The notes beneath the pieces are model-generated. The model saw only the letters and a list, made by a program, of their open reading frames with translations. It was not told the origin of the DNA and did not search any database. From Candidatus Saccharicenans sp. (lineage in GTDB: Bacteria > Acidobacteriota > Aminicenantia > Aminicenantales > Saccharicenantaceae), in NCBI GenBank assembly GCA_024653215.1, contig JANLFU010000006.1, forward strand, positions 1 through 64,000: DNA of 64,000 nt. Direction: 5' to 3'. Both the position numbers and the translations under genes were made by a program. The first letter of the stretch is position 1, and each line of letters starts with the position of its first letter. Below are positions 11,815 to 20,866 of this stretch, piece after piece.

Positions 11815-13023
11815 CTAAAGCTTTTCCACGCAGCGCCCGTTTATTATCACCAGTCTGGGCCGGCCATTATTTATTAAAGGATCCTTATCAAAAGCAACCA
11901 GGTTGGCAATTTTCCCGGGCTCTATTGAACCCAGGCGATCAGCGACACCCAGAATTCTGGCGGCATCGATGGTCAGAGCTTTCAGGGCCGCTTCATAAGA
12001 GAGCCCGTTCTTGATGGCCTCGCGGGCTTGCCTTAAGAGATCAATTCCGTTCCGGACTTCCCCTGTCTGGAAGGCAAAGGGTATCTTTCTGGAAGCCAGT
12101 ATCCGGGCCAGGCCGGGATCGGCTTTTTCTGTTTCAGTCTTTTGAAACCAGGCTTCTACTGGTGCGAGGATAACCGGAATTCTTGAAGCAGATATCATGT
12201 TGATCAGGGTACTTGCCTCCACGGCCTGACTCAATATGATCCTCAATTTAAATTCTTCGGCCAGACGGATTGCGGCCAGTATGTCGCTGGCCCGGTTGAC
12301 CTGAATGATTACGGGCAGATGTCCTTGTACGACTGGAATCAAAGAACTTAATTTAATGTCAGGTTCGGGGCTCTGGTCCAGATTATTATAATAATACTGA
12401 GTATCAAGCAGTATTTGCCGAAGGCTGGCCACCGCTCCCATCCTGGTGGCCGGTGCCTGCGGGTTTTTCTCAGGGGTGACCTTGGCTGACTCACCCAGGT
12501 TAATATGCATGGCCAGGGGAGAACTTATTGCCATTTCTTGCGCGCTATTTCCGGATAGATTTATCAAGGCCGACTGGCCGGGAAGGAGTCCACCTCCTAA
12601 GGGAGCTATCAGAGCGGCGGTGGTGCCGCTTCTCCTGGCCAGGTTTATGAACTTGCTTCCGGGGTCGAGGGCATCAAGTACTCCAAGGTGGGGGCTAAGC
12701 GGAGAAAATGTTTCCTGATTGTCTCTATCTTCTGCGATTCCCATATCAGTTCCAGCATTTATGAAACCGGGGAACAACAACCACTCGCTGGCATCCAGCG
12801 TTTCAGCCTCTTTTGGAATTTCTTCCGAGATGCCGACTGAAACTATCCTACCTTTATTTATAATGATTATTCCGTTTTCAATTGGTGGCCGCCCGACTCT
12901 GATGATCTTCCCGCATTTTATGGCCAGAACCTTAGCTTCCGTCCGTGGAAAGATTTTGGGCACCAATGTGGATAATAATAATAAGGCAAGAATGATGGAA
13001 ATTGCCCTTACTTTTCTGTCCAT
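11815..13023 (-). CDS. Degenerate amidohydrolase-fold secreted protein, probably not catalytic
   Basis: About 402 residues from the ATG at 13023; an alternative ATG at 13053 overlaps the preceding gene by 14 bases. The start at 13023 gives a normal signal peptide (MDRKVRAISII...). The fold is that of metal-dependent amidohydrolases: a beta-sandwich opening (GKIIRVGRPP), the FPGFIN turn, and a C-terminal AARILGVADRLGSIEPGKIANLVAFDKDP. The metal-binding HxH that should follow PGFI is replaced by NAGTDM, and the late HTDA aspartate motif by FQTGE. The protein has therefore probably lost hydrolase activity. It is most similar in layout to the second half of the 834-residue protein upstream, from which it may have been duplicated. 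It is the last gene of a four-gene operon. Confidence 0.75.
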   Translation of the reverse strand: MDRKVRAISIILALLLLSTLVPKIFPRTEAKVLAIKCGKIIRVGRPPIENGIIIINKGRIVSVGISEEIPKEAETLDASEWLLFPGFINAGTDMGIAEDRDNQETFSPLSPHLGVLDALDPGSKFINLARRSGTTAALIAPLGGGLLPGQSALINLSGNSAQEMAISSPLAMHINLGESAKVTPEKNPQAPATRMGAVASLRQILLDTQYYYNNLDQSPEPDIKLSSLIPVVQGHLPVIIQVNRASDILAAIRLAEEFKLRIILSQAVEASTLINMISASRIPVILAPVEAWFQKTETEKADPGLARILASRKIPFAFQTGEVRNGIDLLRQAREAIKNGLSYEAALKALTIDAARILGVADRLGSIEPGKIANLVAFDKDPLINNGRPRLVIINGRCVEKL

Positions 13024-13039
13024 GAAATGCTCACGGCCA

Positions 13040-15544
13040 TTATAGGTGTTCATTGTTTTTTCTCTTGTAAACGAGTTTGCCGTCGATAAAAACGGCCTCG
13101 GGGATTGATTTAACCTTGAATGGGTGGCCTCTTAGAATGAGGATATCGGCATCCTTATTTGGCTCCAGGCTCCCTGTTCGGTGTTCTATCCCGAGGATCT
13201 CGGCTGCTCCGATGGTCAGGGCCCTGAGTGCTGCTTCTTCTTTCATGCCATGGCGGACAGCGAAGGCGCCCAGTTCCAGAAGGTCCCCACCTCCCCAGCC
13301 GACTCCCGGGGCCACCCACCATCCTTCTTGAGCCCTGAAGGCAACCCGTATTCCTGCCCTGGCCAGGATACCCGGTGCGGCCGGGTTAAAGTCCCGGTCT
13401 TCGATGTTACCGGCACCTCTTATCAGGTCTTCGATAATTACCGGTATATTTCTCTTTTTGAGCTCGTCGGTCAATTTATAGGCCGAAGTGGCTCCATCAA
13501 GAATGATCTTGAGGCCAAATTCATCAGCAATTTTGATGGCGGTCAGGATATCATCGCTTCTCTCGCAGTGAACAATAACCGGCATCTCTCCTTTGAGGAC
13601 AGGGATCAGGGCCTCGAGGTTAAGGTCAACGGGCGGCCGTTGTCCGGCAGCTGCCTTTTCTCTGGTATCCAGATAATAACGGGCCCTGGTCAGAGTCTCC
13701 CTTAACAGGGCAGCAATGCCCATCCTGGTCATGGGCATCTGATCCTCGCGTTTGGCCATCGCTCCCAGCCCGAAAACCATCGCCGCCCGATCCTTAACTG
13801 TCATCTTGTCTATGACCTCACCCCAGGTCTTGGCCACGATTCCCTGTCCACCTATCACATTCTTATTGCCCGGAGTGATCATGATGGTTGTAATTCCGGC
13901 CTGACGTGAAAAAGCAAAATGCGGGGCCTGTGGTTCCACTGCGTGTTTAACCTCAAGCGCCGGAACCACCGGACCGGAAGTCTCATCTATGGAATTTTGC
14001 TGGCGCCAGTTCGATAGGATGCCCGAGTAGGAACGAGCGCTGATCAAGCCGGGCATGACCACGAATTCTCTGGCGTCAACCACTTTATAATTATCTGGAA
14101 TGGGTAGGTCTTTCCCCACGCGTTCAATCTTTCCATTGCTAATTAAAATGAGACCATCCTTAATGGGTTTTCCGGCCATGGTAAAAATGGTCCCGGCTTT
14201 GATAGCGTAGGGTCCGGCTGCGATATCTTCCGGGATTTTCAATTCAGAAATAGCTTCGGGAATTGTTTCTTTAGTAGCAACTGGCGGCCCCGGTTCTCTG
14301 ATGAATTCAGTTTTTCCATCGATTATCACCCGGACCACAGAAGTTGAAAACTCCAGGGGGTGGCCATCGAGGAAAATCAGGTCGGCATCCTTGCCCTCTT
14401 CAATACTGCCAATTCTATTTTCCAGACCGACCGCCTCGGCCCCGTTAATGGTAATGGCCTTGATTGTATCTTCCTCTTTCATTCCATATCGGTAACACAG
14501 GCGGGCTAAGTGGAGTAGGTTTTGTTGGGCTCCCCCCACTGCGTCTGTATGTAAGGAAACTTTCAATCCGGCATTGGCCAGCACCGCCGGGGTGTTCTTG
14601 AACTCGAGAATATTGTCGTAGTAAGTCATGAACATTGCCGGCCCAACATTGTAATGTACATCGGGGTAATTGACCAGCTCATCAACCACCAGGTGAGCCC
14701 AGGAGCAATGGGCCAGACTCAAACGGAGATTGAATTCCCTGGCCAGCCTGATGCAGTTAATTATCTCCGAGGCAGTCGCGCAGTGAATATGTACTGGAAT
14801 TTCCCTCTTCAGGGCTTTAACCAGGATCTCTTTTCCCAGGTCTCTTCTGGGAGGGGAAGAGCTGGCCTTGTTTTTTTCATATTCTTCCCAGCTCTTCATA
14901 TAATCCTGGGCCTCGATAAAGGCTTTGCGGGCCAGAAAATAGACAGACATCAGGGTAGCCGGCATCTGCTTTTTTGTGCCGTAGTAATCAAGAGGATTTC
15001 CTTCAATGGCCATCTTGAGATCGCATATTTCCTTAAGCACCATCTGGTCTGGGGAGGAGGTTTTCAATTTTACGGCCACACTCGTTCCCCCGATTACGTT
15101 GGTACTGCCGGGCCTGGAAACGATAGTGGTAACCCCCTCGGCCCTGGCCACGGCTATGGCCGGGTCATCAAAATTGAACGAATCAACTGCCCTGACTTGA
15201 GGGGTCACCGGGTTGGTCATTTCGTTGAAGTCGGCATTCTCGGGCACCATTGGCAGGCTGTAGACCCCGATATGGGAGTGAATGTCAATCAGGCCTGGCA
15301 TAACCACCTCTGCCTTTAATACCCTGGCCTTTCCCGGTATGGGTATATCCTGACCAACCCTTACTATCTTGCCATCTTTTATTTCTATGGCCGCGTTAGA
15401 CAGGATCCCCCGGCTGGCGGTATAAACCTTCCCCGCTCTTATAAAGTAGTGCCGTGAGTCATCCTGAGCCAAAGACAGGTCTGTTAAAATTGCCAAGAAC
15501 AAGAACATAAGGATAAAAGGGACTATTTTTCTATGCCTGAACAT
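13040..15544 (-). CDS. Two-domain secreted amidohydrolase (N-domain intact, C-domain degenerate)
   Basis: 834 residues; AAGGAGG precedes the ATG at 15544. Signal peptide 1-26. Residues about 30-420 form a complete amidohydrolase unit: His89 and His91 in PGLIDIHSHIG, then VHIHC, LAHCSW and HTDAVGG, and the closing ENRIGSIEEGKDADLIFLDGHP. Residues about 440-830 repeat the same fold, including IEHRTGSLEPNKDADILILRGHP, but the first metal site reads PGLISARSYSG with no HxH, and no HTDA motif is seen. The first unit belongs to the imidazolonepropionase/Xaa-Pro-dipeptidase-like group, enzymes that hydrolyse cyclic amides or dipeptides. The second unit may be structural or a regulatory subunit. The gene lies 24 bp after the sulfatase-like gene and overlaps or abuts the next amidohydrolase gene. 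Confidence 0.85.
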   Translation of the reverse strand: MFRHRKIVPFILMFLFLAILTDLSLAQDDSRHYFIRAGKVYTASRGILSNAAIEIKDGKIVRVGQDIPIPGKARVLKAEVVMPGLIDIHSHIGVYSLPMVPENADFNEMTNPVTPQVRAVDSFNFDDPAIAVARAEGVTTIVSRPGSTNVIGGTSVAVKLKTSSPDQMVLKEICDLKMAIEGNPLDYYGTKKQMPATLMSVYFLARKAFIEAQDYMKSWEEYEKNKASSSPPRRDLGKEILVKALKREIPVHIHCATASEIINCIRLAREFNLRLSLAHCSWAHLVVDELVNYPDVHYNVGPAMFMTYYDNILEFKNTPAVLANAGLKVSLHTDAVGGAQQNLLHLARLCYRYGMKEEDTIKAITINGAEAVGLENRIGSIEEGKDADLIFLDGHPLEFSTSVVRVIIDGKTEFIREPGPPVATKETIPEAISELKIPEDIAAGPYAIKAGTIFTMAGKPIKDGLILISNGKIERVGKDLPIPDNYKVVDAREFVVMPGLISARSYSGILSNWRQQNSIDETSGPVVPALEVKHAVEPQAPHFAFSRQAGITTIMITPGNKNVIGGQGIVAKTWGEVIDKMTVKDRAAMVFGLGAMAKREDQMPMTRMGIAALLRETLTRARYYLDTREKAAAGQRPPVDLNLEALIPVLKGEMPVIVHCERSDDILTAIKIADEFGLKIILDGATSAYKLTDELKKRNIPVIIEDLIRGAGNIEDRDFNPAAPGILARAGIRVAFRAQEGWWVAPGVGWGGGDLLELGAFAVRHGMKEEAALRALTIGAAEILGIEHRTGSLEPNKDADILILRGHPFKVKSIPEAVFIDGKLVYKRKNNEHL

Positions 15545-15568
15545 TTGTCCTCCTTTGCAGAAATGGAC

Positions 15569-17773
15569 TCAAGAATCGCTTTTCTTCTTAATTTCCTCCT
15601 GCCATTGGCGCAAGAGCTGCCGTGCCCGTTTGACACTTTGTTCATCTTTATTTTTTGCCGTTTCCAGGTACTTTTGGAGGTGGGAGATCGCTTCTCTGAC
15701 AGAGCCTCTCCTGTATTGATAGAAGGCCATGGCCAGATAGCTATCGGGGCCCGGGGCCAGAGCAATGGCTTGTTTCAAGCTCTCGCTCGCTTTTTCATGA
15801 TTTCCAGTCTGCTCGTAAATTTGAGCCATTTCCAGGTAGAGAGAAACCTCTGACGGGTTGGACTCTTTAAGGTCCTCATAGATCTCGAGGGCCTCCCTAT
15901 GGCGGCCAAGCATAAACAGGGTAAAGGCCTGACGCTGTCTTAAGATCCGATTTTCCGGCTCGATCTTGAGTGCTCTCTGATAATATTCAAGCGCTTCGCC
16001 CCATTTGCCGAGCCGGGCTTTTGCGCTTCCCACCAGGAATAGAGCATCGAAATATTCCGGGTCTGCCTTCAGAATTTCTTCTCCGGCGCTGGCTGCGTCT
16101 ACCCATCTTTCAGCCCTCAGGTAGAAGGTCATCAGCCTGGACAGGATAAGAATCGATTCCGGGAACTTTGCCCTGGCTTTTTCCAGCAAACCGATGGCCT
16201 CGTTCACCCTGTCCATTTTCATGTACAGATAAGCCAGGTTAACAAAGTTGCCGGGAACCAGGGGGTTGAGTTCCAGTACCTTTTCATAACATTCGGCTGC
16301 CTGTTCCAGTTTTCCCTGCGTTTCGTAAAGGTTCCCACGATAATAAAGAATATAGTCTTCAATTTTATTTTTTGGGTCTGGCAGTCCTTCGGCCGGGTTG
16401 TCTCTGGACCCGGCTCCAAGGTAGCCGAGGGACCTCAATTTTTCCAGGGCCTCTCCGGACAGTGGGATTTTGGCCTTTTCTTGCTTGGAGGAAATAACTT
16501 TCAAGTAAGAATCAAAATCTTTGAGCATAGAGCGGGCCACACTGGCCTGTGCCGAAAACAGGTTGTGTTCTTCAAATCGGTCAGAGCTCAGATCATAAAG
16601 CTCTGGGATGGGAGCCCTGATATACTTCCACCTGCCTTTTATAAAGCCGGTCAGGGCCGACCAGCCAAAGTTCTCTGCCGGGTAATAAGTTTCAAGATAA
16701 CAATCCAGGTCTTGTTGTTGCTTGCCTTTTATGTACGGGATTAGACTTGTGCCCTGCACCTTAGACGGCGTCGGCAATCCCAGAAAATCAAGAACCGTGG
16801 GCAGGATGTCGATGAGTCTTACCCTGGCCTCGATTCTTCTAGATGGGAGATCTTTTTCCGAGAAGAATATCAGGGGGACTTTCATGGTGTTATCGTACAG
16901 GAAAAGACCATGATCTATCTCTCGTCTTTCACCCAGGGCTTCGCCGTGGTCGCCGGCGATTATAATCAGAGATTGGTTCAGGAGGTTTTTCTCCTTAAGT
17001 TTGTTGATGACCTGCCCGATTATCGAATCGACGAAAGCGATTTCCCCATCGTAAGGATGGCCTGCAAATTCGGTGCTGAAGGGTGGAGGAGGATTATAGG
17101 GAAGGTGGGGGTCAAAGAAATGTAGCCAGACGAACAGGGGGCCAGTGGCAGCACCTTCCAGCCAGCTGGCAAAAGAGCTGAATGTCTTATCGGCCGTTCT
17201 TTCTGTGCGGAAATTTTTCAGGATTTCTTTGTCTTCGAAGGAATCGTCATAATGGTCAAAACCCTGGTCCAGTCCGAAGCGGGAATCAACGGTGAAGGAA
17301 CTGACGAAGGCAGCGGTCTTATAACCGTTGATTTTTAGAATTTCAGCCATGGTTTCCAGTTCCTGCGGCAGGCGATAGAATCCATTGTTATGTACCCGAT
17401 GATAGGCTGGATAAGTCCCTGTCATTATTGAAGAATGTGAGGGTAGGGTCAGGGGGACAGAGGTGTAGGCATTGGTAAAACATGCGCCCTTCCCCGCCAG
17501 GCGGTCAATATTTGGCGTTCTGGCCCTCTCGTATCCGGAATAGCCGAGGCGGTCGGCCCTGGTGGTATCCAGGGTTATGAGCACCACGTTGGTGGCTCTC
17601 GGGCCTTTGCTGTTTATAACAGTCAACGCGGAGCCGGGCTGGATTAACAAGGATAACCAAATGAATAGCAGGAAAAAAATTGCATAGGGTCTGATGTTTC
17701 TGCCCTCTTCAGCCAGGGGCTGGATCTGGTTCCTGCCGGGTTCAGTTTGCATGCTTAAAAATAGAATTATCAT
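15569..17773 (-). CDS. Sulfatase-like alkaline-phosphatase-superfamily hydrolase with C-terminal TPR repeats
   Basis: 734 residues. A hydrophobic segment at 31-48 anchors or exports the protein. Residues about 60-400 are the hydrolase domain: Asp69 in LITLDTTRADRLGYSG, a second metal motif IIIAGDHGEALGE, and FFDPHLPYNPP. The nucleophile position, Cys or Ser in formylglycine sulfatases (CxPxR), reads T109-L-P-S-H, so this is probably not a true sulfatase but a phosphate- or phosphonate-ester-type hydrolase or transferase. Residues about 475-720 hold roughly six to seven TPR units (such as AAECYEKVLELNPLVPG), which usually bind partner proteins. The start codon overlaps the preceding gene's stop in ATGA, so translation is probably coupled. 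It sits between two amidohydrolase genes in one operon. Confidence 0.85.
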   Translation of the reverse strand: MIILFLSMQTEPGRNQIQPLAEEGRNIRPYAIFFLLFIWLSLLIQPGSALTVINSKGPRATNVVLITLDTTRADRLGYSGYERARTPNIDRLAGKGACFTNAYTSVPLTLPSHSSIMTGTYPAYHRVHNNGFYRLPQELETMAEILKINGYKTAAFVSSFTVDSRFGLDQGFDHYDDSFEDKEILKNFRTERTADKTFSSFASWLEGAATGPLFVWLHFFDPHLPYNPPPPFSTEFAGHPYDGEIAFVDSIIGQVINKLKEKNLLNQSLIIIAGDHGEALGERREIDHGLFLYDNTMKVPLIFFSEKDLPSRRIEARVRLIDILPTVLDFLGLPTPSKVQGTSLIPYIKGKQQQDLDCYLETYYPAENFGWSALTGFIKGRWKYIRAPIPELYDLSSDRFEEHNLFSAQASVARSMLKDFDSYLKVISSKQEKAKIPLSGEALEKLRSLGYLGAGSRDNPAEGLPDPKNKIEDYILYYRGNLYETQGKLEQAAECYEKVLELNPLVPGNFVNLAYLYMKMDRVNEAIGLLEKARAKFPESILILSRLMTFYLRAERWVDAASAGEEILKADPEYFDALFLVGSAKARLGKWGEALEYYQRALKIEPENRILRQRQAFTLFMLGRHREALEIYEDLKESNPSEVSLYLEMAQIYEQTGNHEKASESLKQAIALAPGPDSYLAMAFYQYRRGSVREAISHLQKYLETAKNKDEQSVKRARQLLRQWQEEIKKKSDS

Positions 17774-19470
17774 AAACCTGAAGCATCATAAATTATACGG
17801 CCTCCCAGTACCGTCATTATTACCTTGGTCTCCTGGATCTTGTCCGGCGGAATTTCGAACAGGTTCTTGTCCAGAACTATCAAATCAGCCAGTTTCCCCG
17901 GTTCCAGAGAACCTTTGATATGGTCGGCAAACTGGGCATAAGCCGCATTCAAAGTGTAAGCCTTTATGGCTTCAGCCAGGCTTATTTTTTGTTCTGGATG
18001 CCAGCCATCCGGGTTCTTCCCATCAATGGTCTGGCGGGTTACCGCAGCCTGGATGCCAATGATGGGGCTCAGGGGAGCTACCGGCCAGTCGGAGCCAAAG
18101 GCCAGGACCGCGCCACTATCCAGAAGTGATTTAAAAGCATAAGCTGTGGCACAGCGTTCGGAGCCTATCCTTTTTTCCAGCCAGCGGCCGTCATCCACGG
18201 CATGATAGGGTTGGACTGAAGCAATTACCCCGAGTTGCGAAAACCGCTTTATATCGGCAGGCCTCAGATGCTGGGCATGTTCTATTCTCCACCTTCTGTC
18301 CCTGGGACCGTTAAGCTTATTAATTTCAGAGAACATATCCAGGATAATGGCGTTTGCCCGATCTCCAATAGCATGAATGGCAACCTGCATGTTGTTGCTG
18401 TCGGCTTCTTTTAGCCTTTGATTCATGATTCCTTCAGGGAACATCTGGGTAGCCAATAAACCAGCACTCGATGGATTGTCAGAGTAAGGCTCAAAGAAAT
18501 AGGCGGTGCTGGCCCCAACTCCGCCGTCCACAAACCCTTTCAGGCCTCCGATCGTCAAGAATTCATCACCGACAGGAGTCTTGAACCTGAATTCTTTCAT
18601 TAGGTTAATCTTGTCTATGGGGAGATAGAAATAGATTCGTACAGTCAGCTCGCCCCGTTTGTTGAGTTCTTGGTAAACTTCAAAGCTGCTGGCAAAGTTT
18701 GAGGCGTCGTTCATATCATTTACCGAAGTTACGCCCATTTCCCTGGCATGTTGCAGAGCAGCCGATACCGCCCTCACTCTGGTCCTGAGGGAGGGCTCGG
18801 GCATCATTCCCATCACCAGAGAAATCGCTGAATCTCTGAGAATTCCTGTTGGTTCTCCGGTCTGCGGGTCTTTAAGAATTTCGCCGCCTTCTGGAGATGG
18901 CGTATGCTTTGTAATGCCTGCCATCTTTAAGGCCAGGCTGTTGGCCAGCGCCATGTGCAGGTCATAACGTGTTACGCAGACCGGATTATCGGGAGTGATG
19001 GCGTCGATCCACTCCTTTCTGGGAAGCTCCGGGGGGGAGAACTGTTCATGGTCCCAGTTTCCTTCGAGTATCCATTCTCCCGGTTCAAGCTCTTTTGTTT
19101 TTTGCTCAAACCTTTTTATGAAATCAATCTTACTGGTGACATCGCGGAGTTGAATACTGGTGAGAGAATTGCCGCCTTTCATAAAATGAGTGTGGCTGTC
19201 AATAAAGCCGGGTAGGGCCAGAGCTCCATGCAGGTCAATTCTCCTCGTGTCGGGACCGATGAACTCTTTAATTTCCTTAGTGCGACCGACAGCAATGATT
19301 CGGCCGTTTTCTATGGCCAGAGCTTCGGCCCAGGGTTGATTCTGGTTAACTGTCCAGATTTTTCCATTGATGAATACCAGATCAGCCATCTTGCCTCCAG
19401 GTCTTGAGCAACTTATTATGCCCAAAAGTAAGGGAAATACCAAGAAAATTGAAGCTTTGACTGCTCTCAT
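17770..19470 (-). CDS. YtcJ-type amidohydrolase lipoprotein
   Basis: 566 residues from the ATG at 19470, chosen because AAGGAG lies six bases before it; an in-frame ATG at 19494 lacks such a site. LLGIISC near residue 20 is a good lipobox, so the enzyme is likely attached to a membrane outside the cytoplasm. The family landmarks are intact: PGFIDSHTHFM (HxH metal ligands), LEGNWDHEQF, AIHAIGDRAN, RIEHAQHL and LAFGSDWPVAPL. These belong to the amidohydrolase 3 group, which includes N-substituted formamide deformylases; the real substrate is seldom known. It is the first gene of the operon that continues with the sulfatase-like and two further amidohydrolase proteins, and it overlaps the next gene by four bases. 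Confidence 0.88.
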   Translation of the reverse strand: MRAVKASIFLVFPLLLGIISCSRPGGKMADLVFINGKIWTVNQNQPWAEALAIENGRIIAVGRTKEIKEFIGPDTRRIDLHGALALPGFIDSHTHFMKGGNSLTSIQLRDVTSKIDFIKRFEQKTKELEPGEWILEGNWDHEQFSPPELPRKEWIDAITPDNPVCVTRYDLHMALANSLALKMAGITKHTPSPEGGEILKDPQTGEPTGILRDSAISLVMGMMPEPSLRTRVRAVSAALQHAREMGVTSVNDMNDASNFASSFEVYQELNKRGELTVRIYFYLPIDKINLMKEFRFKTPVGDEFLTIGGLKGFVDGGVGASTAYFFEPYSDNPSSAGLLATQMFPEGIMNQRLKEADSNNMQVAIHAIGDRANAIILDMFSEINKLNGPRDRRWRIEHAQHLRPADIKRFSQLGVIASVQPYHAVDDGRWLEKRIGSERCATAYAFKSLLDSGAVLAFGSDWPVAPLSPIIGIQAAVTRQTIDGKNPDGWHPEQKISLAEAIKAYTLNAAYAQFADHIKGSLEPGKLADLIVLDKNLFEIPPDKIQETKVIMTVLGGRIIYDASGL

Positions 19471-19577
19471 TTCGTCTCCTTTTCTATTATGCAATGTTTA
19501 TTTAAGACTCCTGAGATCATCAAAGCCATTCAAAGCCTCATTTTCGGTTCAAATCCAATTATGAATGATAAACAATC

Positions 19578-19590
19578 AGGCAACTTGCCT
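19578..19590. promoter_or_regulatory. Short palindrome AGGCAACTTGCCT upstream of the hydrolase operon
   Basis: Six-base perfect arms around one base, about 108 bp upstream of the first gene of the four-gene operon. The loop is too short for an RNA hairpin, so a protein-binding site is the more likely reading. It does not match the iclR repeat. Confidence 0.25.
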
Positions 19591-19651
19591 TTCTTACTCT
19601 ATCGTCTGGCCCGGATTGATAAATGGGCACCTTTTAATTCATTTAATTTAT

Positions 19652-20722
19652 TCAAATAACAATCTTAAGGCTTAAATTAAAATAAGTATCGGGATTTGGC
19701 CGGGAGCCATCATCCGATCTGTCATAGAGAACGTGTTTGAGGTTTGGTATAACAACCACCGCCGGAGATACTTCCCAGCCAAGGCCGGCGATCAGAAGGT
19801 TGGGTGCGGCCGAATCGCTGAGAGGAATATATGGTATTTCCGGTCCACAGGGATTGGGCCTGGAAAGCCGGTCAAATCGCGCGATCAAGTTCAGTCGGGG
19901 AAGGAGCTTATAGATGACGAAGGCGGAAATCAGGTGCCAGTCGTTGTACTCCAGTGTGGAATGTTGTTGCCTGTAAGCATAGAATAAGCCCACTCTTCCT
20001 GGCTTACCTTGAAGACCAACAAAAACCTGGTAGAGGCTAAGGCGGTTGGCCTGTCTATCCCGCTCAGAGTCGGCATAGATATCTATCCAGATGGCTCTTG
20101 ATGGCTTGATAGTAAATTGAGCATAGATTTTTTTCCCCTTATTGCTCTCTGACTTATAACCTTCGCCGTTACCGAACATCAACTTATATGAAATAGTCCC
20201 CGCTTTATTTAGCGGGCCACTCAGGGAGATTCCAAGGTCACGGGCGGATCCCATTTTTTGCAGATCGCAGGGGGTCTTCTCCAGTGCCCTGTATTGCCAG
20301 AAAGGTTCCAGGCTTTCCCAGGTTGGAGTCGGTATAAGCCCGATCTGAACTCGTTGGCCAAGCACCGCCCAACCAAGGAAAGCATCTTTAATAAATGGAA
20401 CCAGTAATGCGTCGGAGTTAAAGTCTCCGGCGGAGCTGGTTTCGATTCGAAATCTAAAAAAAAGAGAAGGAGAGATAACCTGGTCATAGTAAAGGTTTAT
20501 GCGACGAAACCAGAATCCATTGTTTCCCTGGAAAATGCCATTGCTGTGCCTGTATACGATGTAGTACTCGGAAAAGATTTCTCCGTGGATGGCTGGTCTT
20601 ACTTCTCCGGTTGCTGCGACGACAGCAAGGAATAACATGATCAAGAGCCAGGCAGGTGTTACATATAATCTGTTTTTGCGCGAAAATGAAGAAAGAAAAA
20701 GCGGCTTTTGTTTATAGGCCAT
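19652..20722 (-). CDS. Porin-like outer-membrane beta-barrel protein
   Basis: 356 residues. A long basic start is followed by a hydrophobic signal segment at about 22-40. The rest alternates hydrophobic and polar residues with many Tyr, Phe and Trp, and includes barrel-like phrases such as NGFWFRRINLYYDQVIS and GRVGLFYAYRQQ. The layout resembles phosphate-selective-porin-like or OprP-like proteins that start with IHGEIFSEYYIVYRH. It probably forms an outer-membrane channel for products or substrates of the nearby hydrolases. The chain ends in KIVI rather than with an aromatic residue. It is transcribed from its own promoter with an operator-like repeat at the transcription start. Family match is only by pattern. 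Confidence 0.65.
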   Translation of the reverse strand: MAYKQKPLFLSSFSRKNRLYVTPAWLLIMLFLAVVAATGEVRPAIHGEIFSEYYIVYRHSNGIFQGNNGFWFRRINLYYDQVISPSLFFRFRIETSSAGDFNSDALLVPFIKDAFLGWAVLGQRVQIGLIPTPTWESLEPFWQYRALEKTPCDLQKMGSARDLGISLSGPLNKAGTISYKLMFGNGEGYKSESNKGKKIYAQFTIKPSRAIWIDIYADSERDRQANRLSLYQVFVGLQGKPGRVGLFYAYRQQHSTLEYNDWHLISAFVIYKLLPRLNLIARFDRLSRPNPCGPEIPYIPLSDSAAPNLLIAGLGWEVSPAVVVIPNLKHVLYDRSDDGSRPNPDTYFNLSLKIVI

Positions 20723-20761
20723 AATAACTGTCTATGTTAGATCAATAAATTATCATTTTCG

Positions 20762-20807
20762 TAATACCATTAGTATTATAATAATATCTGGGGTTTTACT
20801 TTGTCAA
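20762..20807 (-). promoter_or_regulatory. Porin gene promoter with an inverted repeat at the transcription start
   Basis: Minus strand: perfect TTGACA (20807-20802), 18 bases, then TATTAT (20783-20778). The inverted repeat TAATAC-CATTA-GTATTA (20762-20778) begins at the edge of the -10 box and covers the expected start point, where a repressor would block transcription. The 5' leader to the ATG at 20722 would be about 50 bases. Confidence 0.55.
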
Positions 20808-20866
20808 GCAATTTTTTCATTATGATCAAGTCTGAATATGAGAAGGTGCGAAAATATAAATAAAAA

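Noticed and set aside
14654-15319. A 221-codon plus-strand frame over the double amidohydrolase gene
   Set aside because: It is antisense to the intact metal-binding domain and has no ribosome site.
15569-17773. Calling this gene a genuine formylglycine sulfatase
   Set aside because: The CxPxR/SxPxR signature is absent; the position reads T-L-P-S-H.
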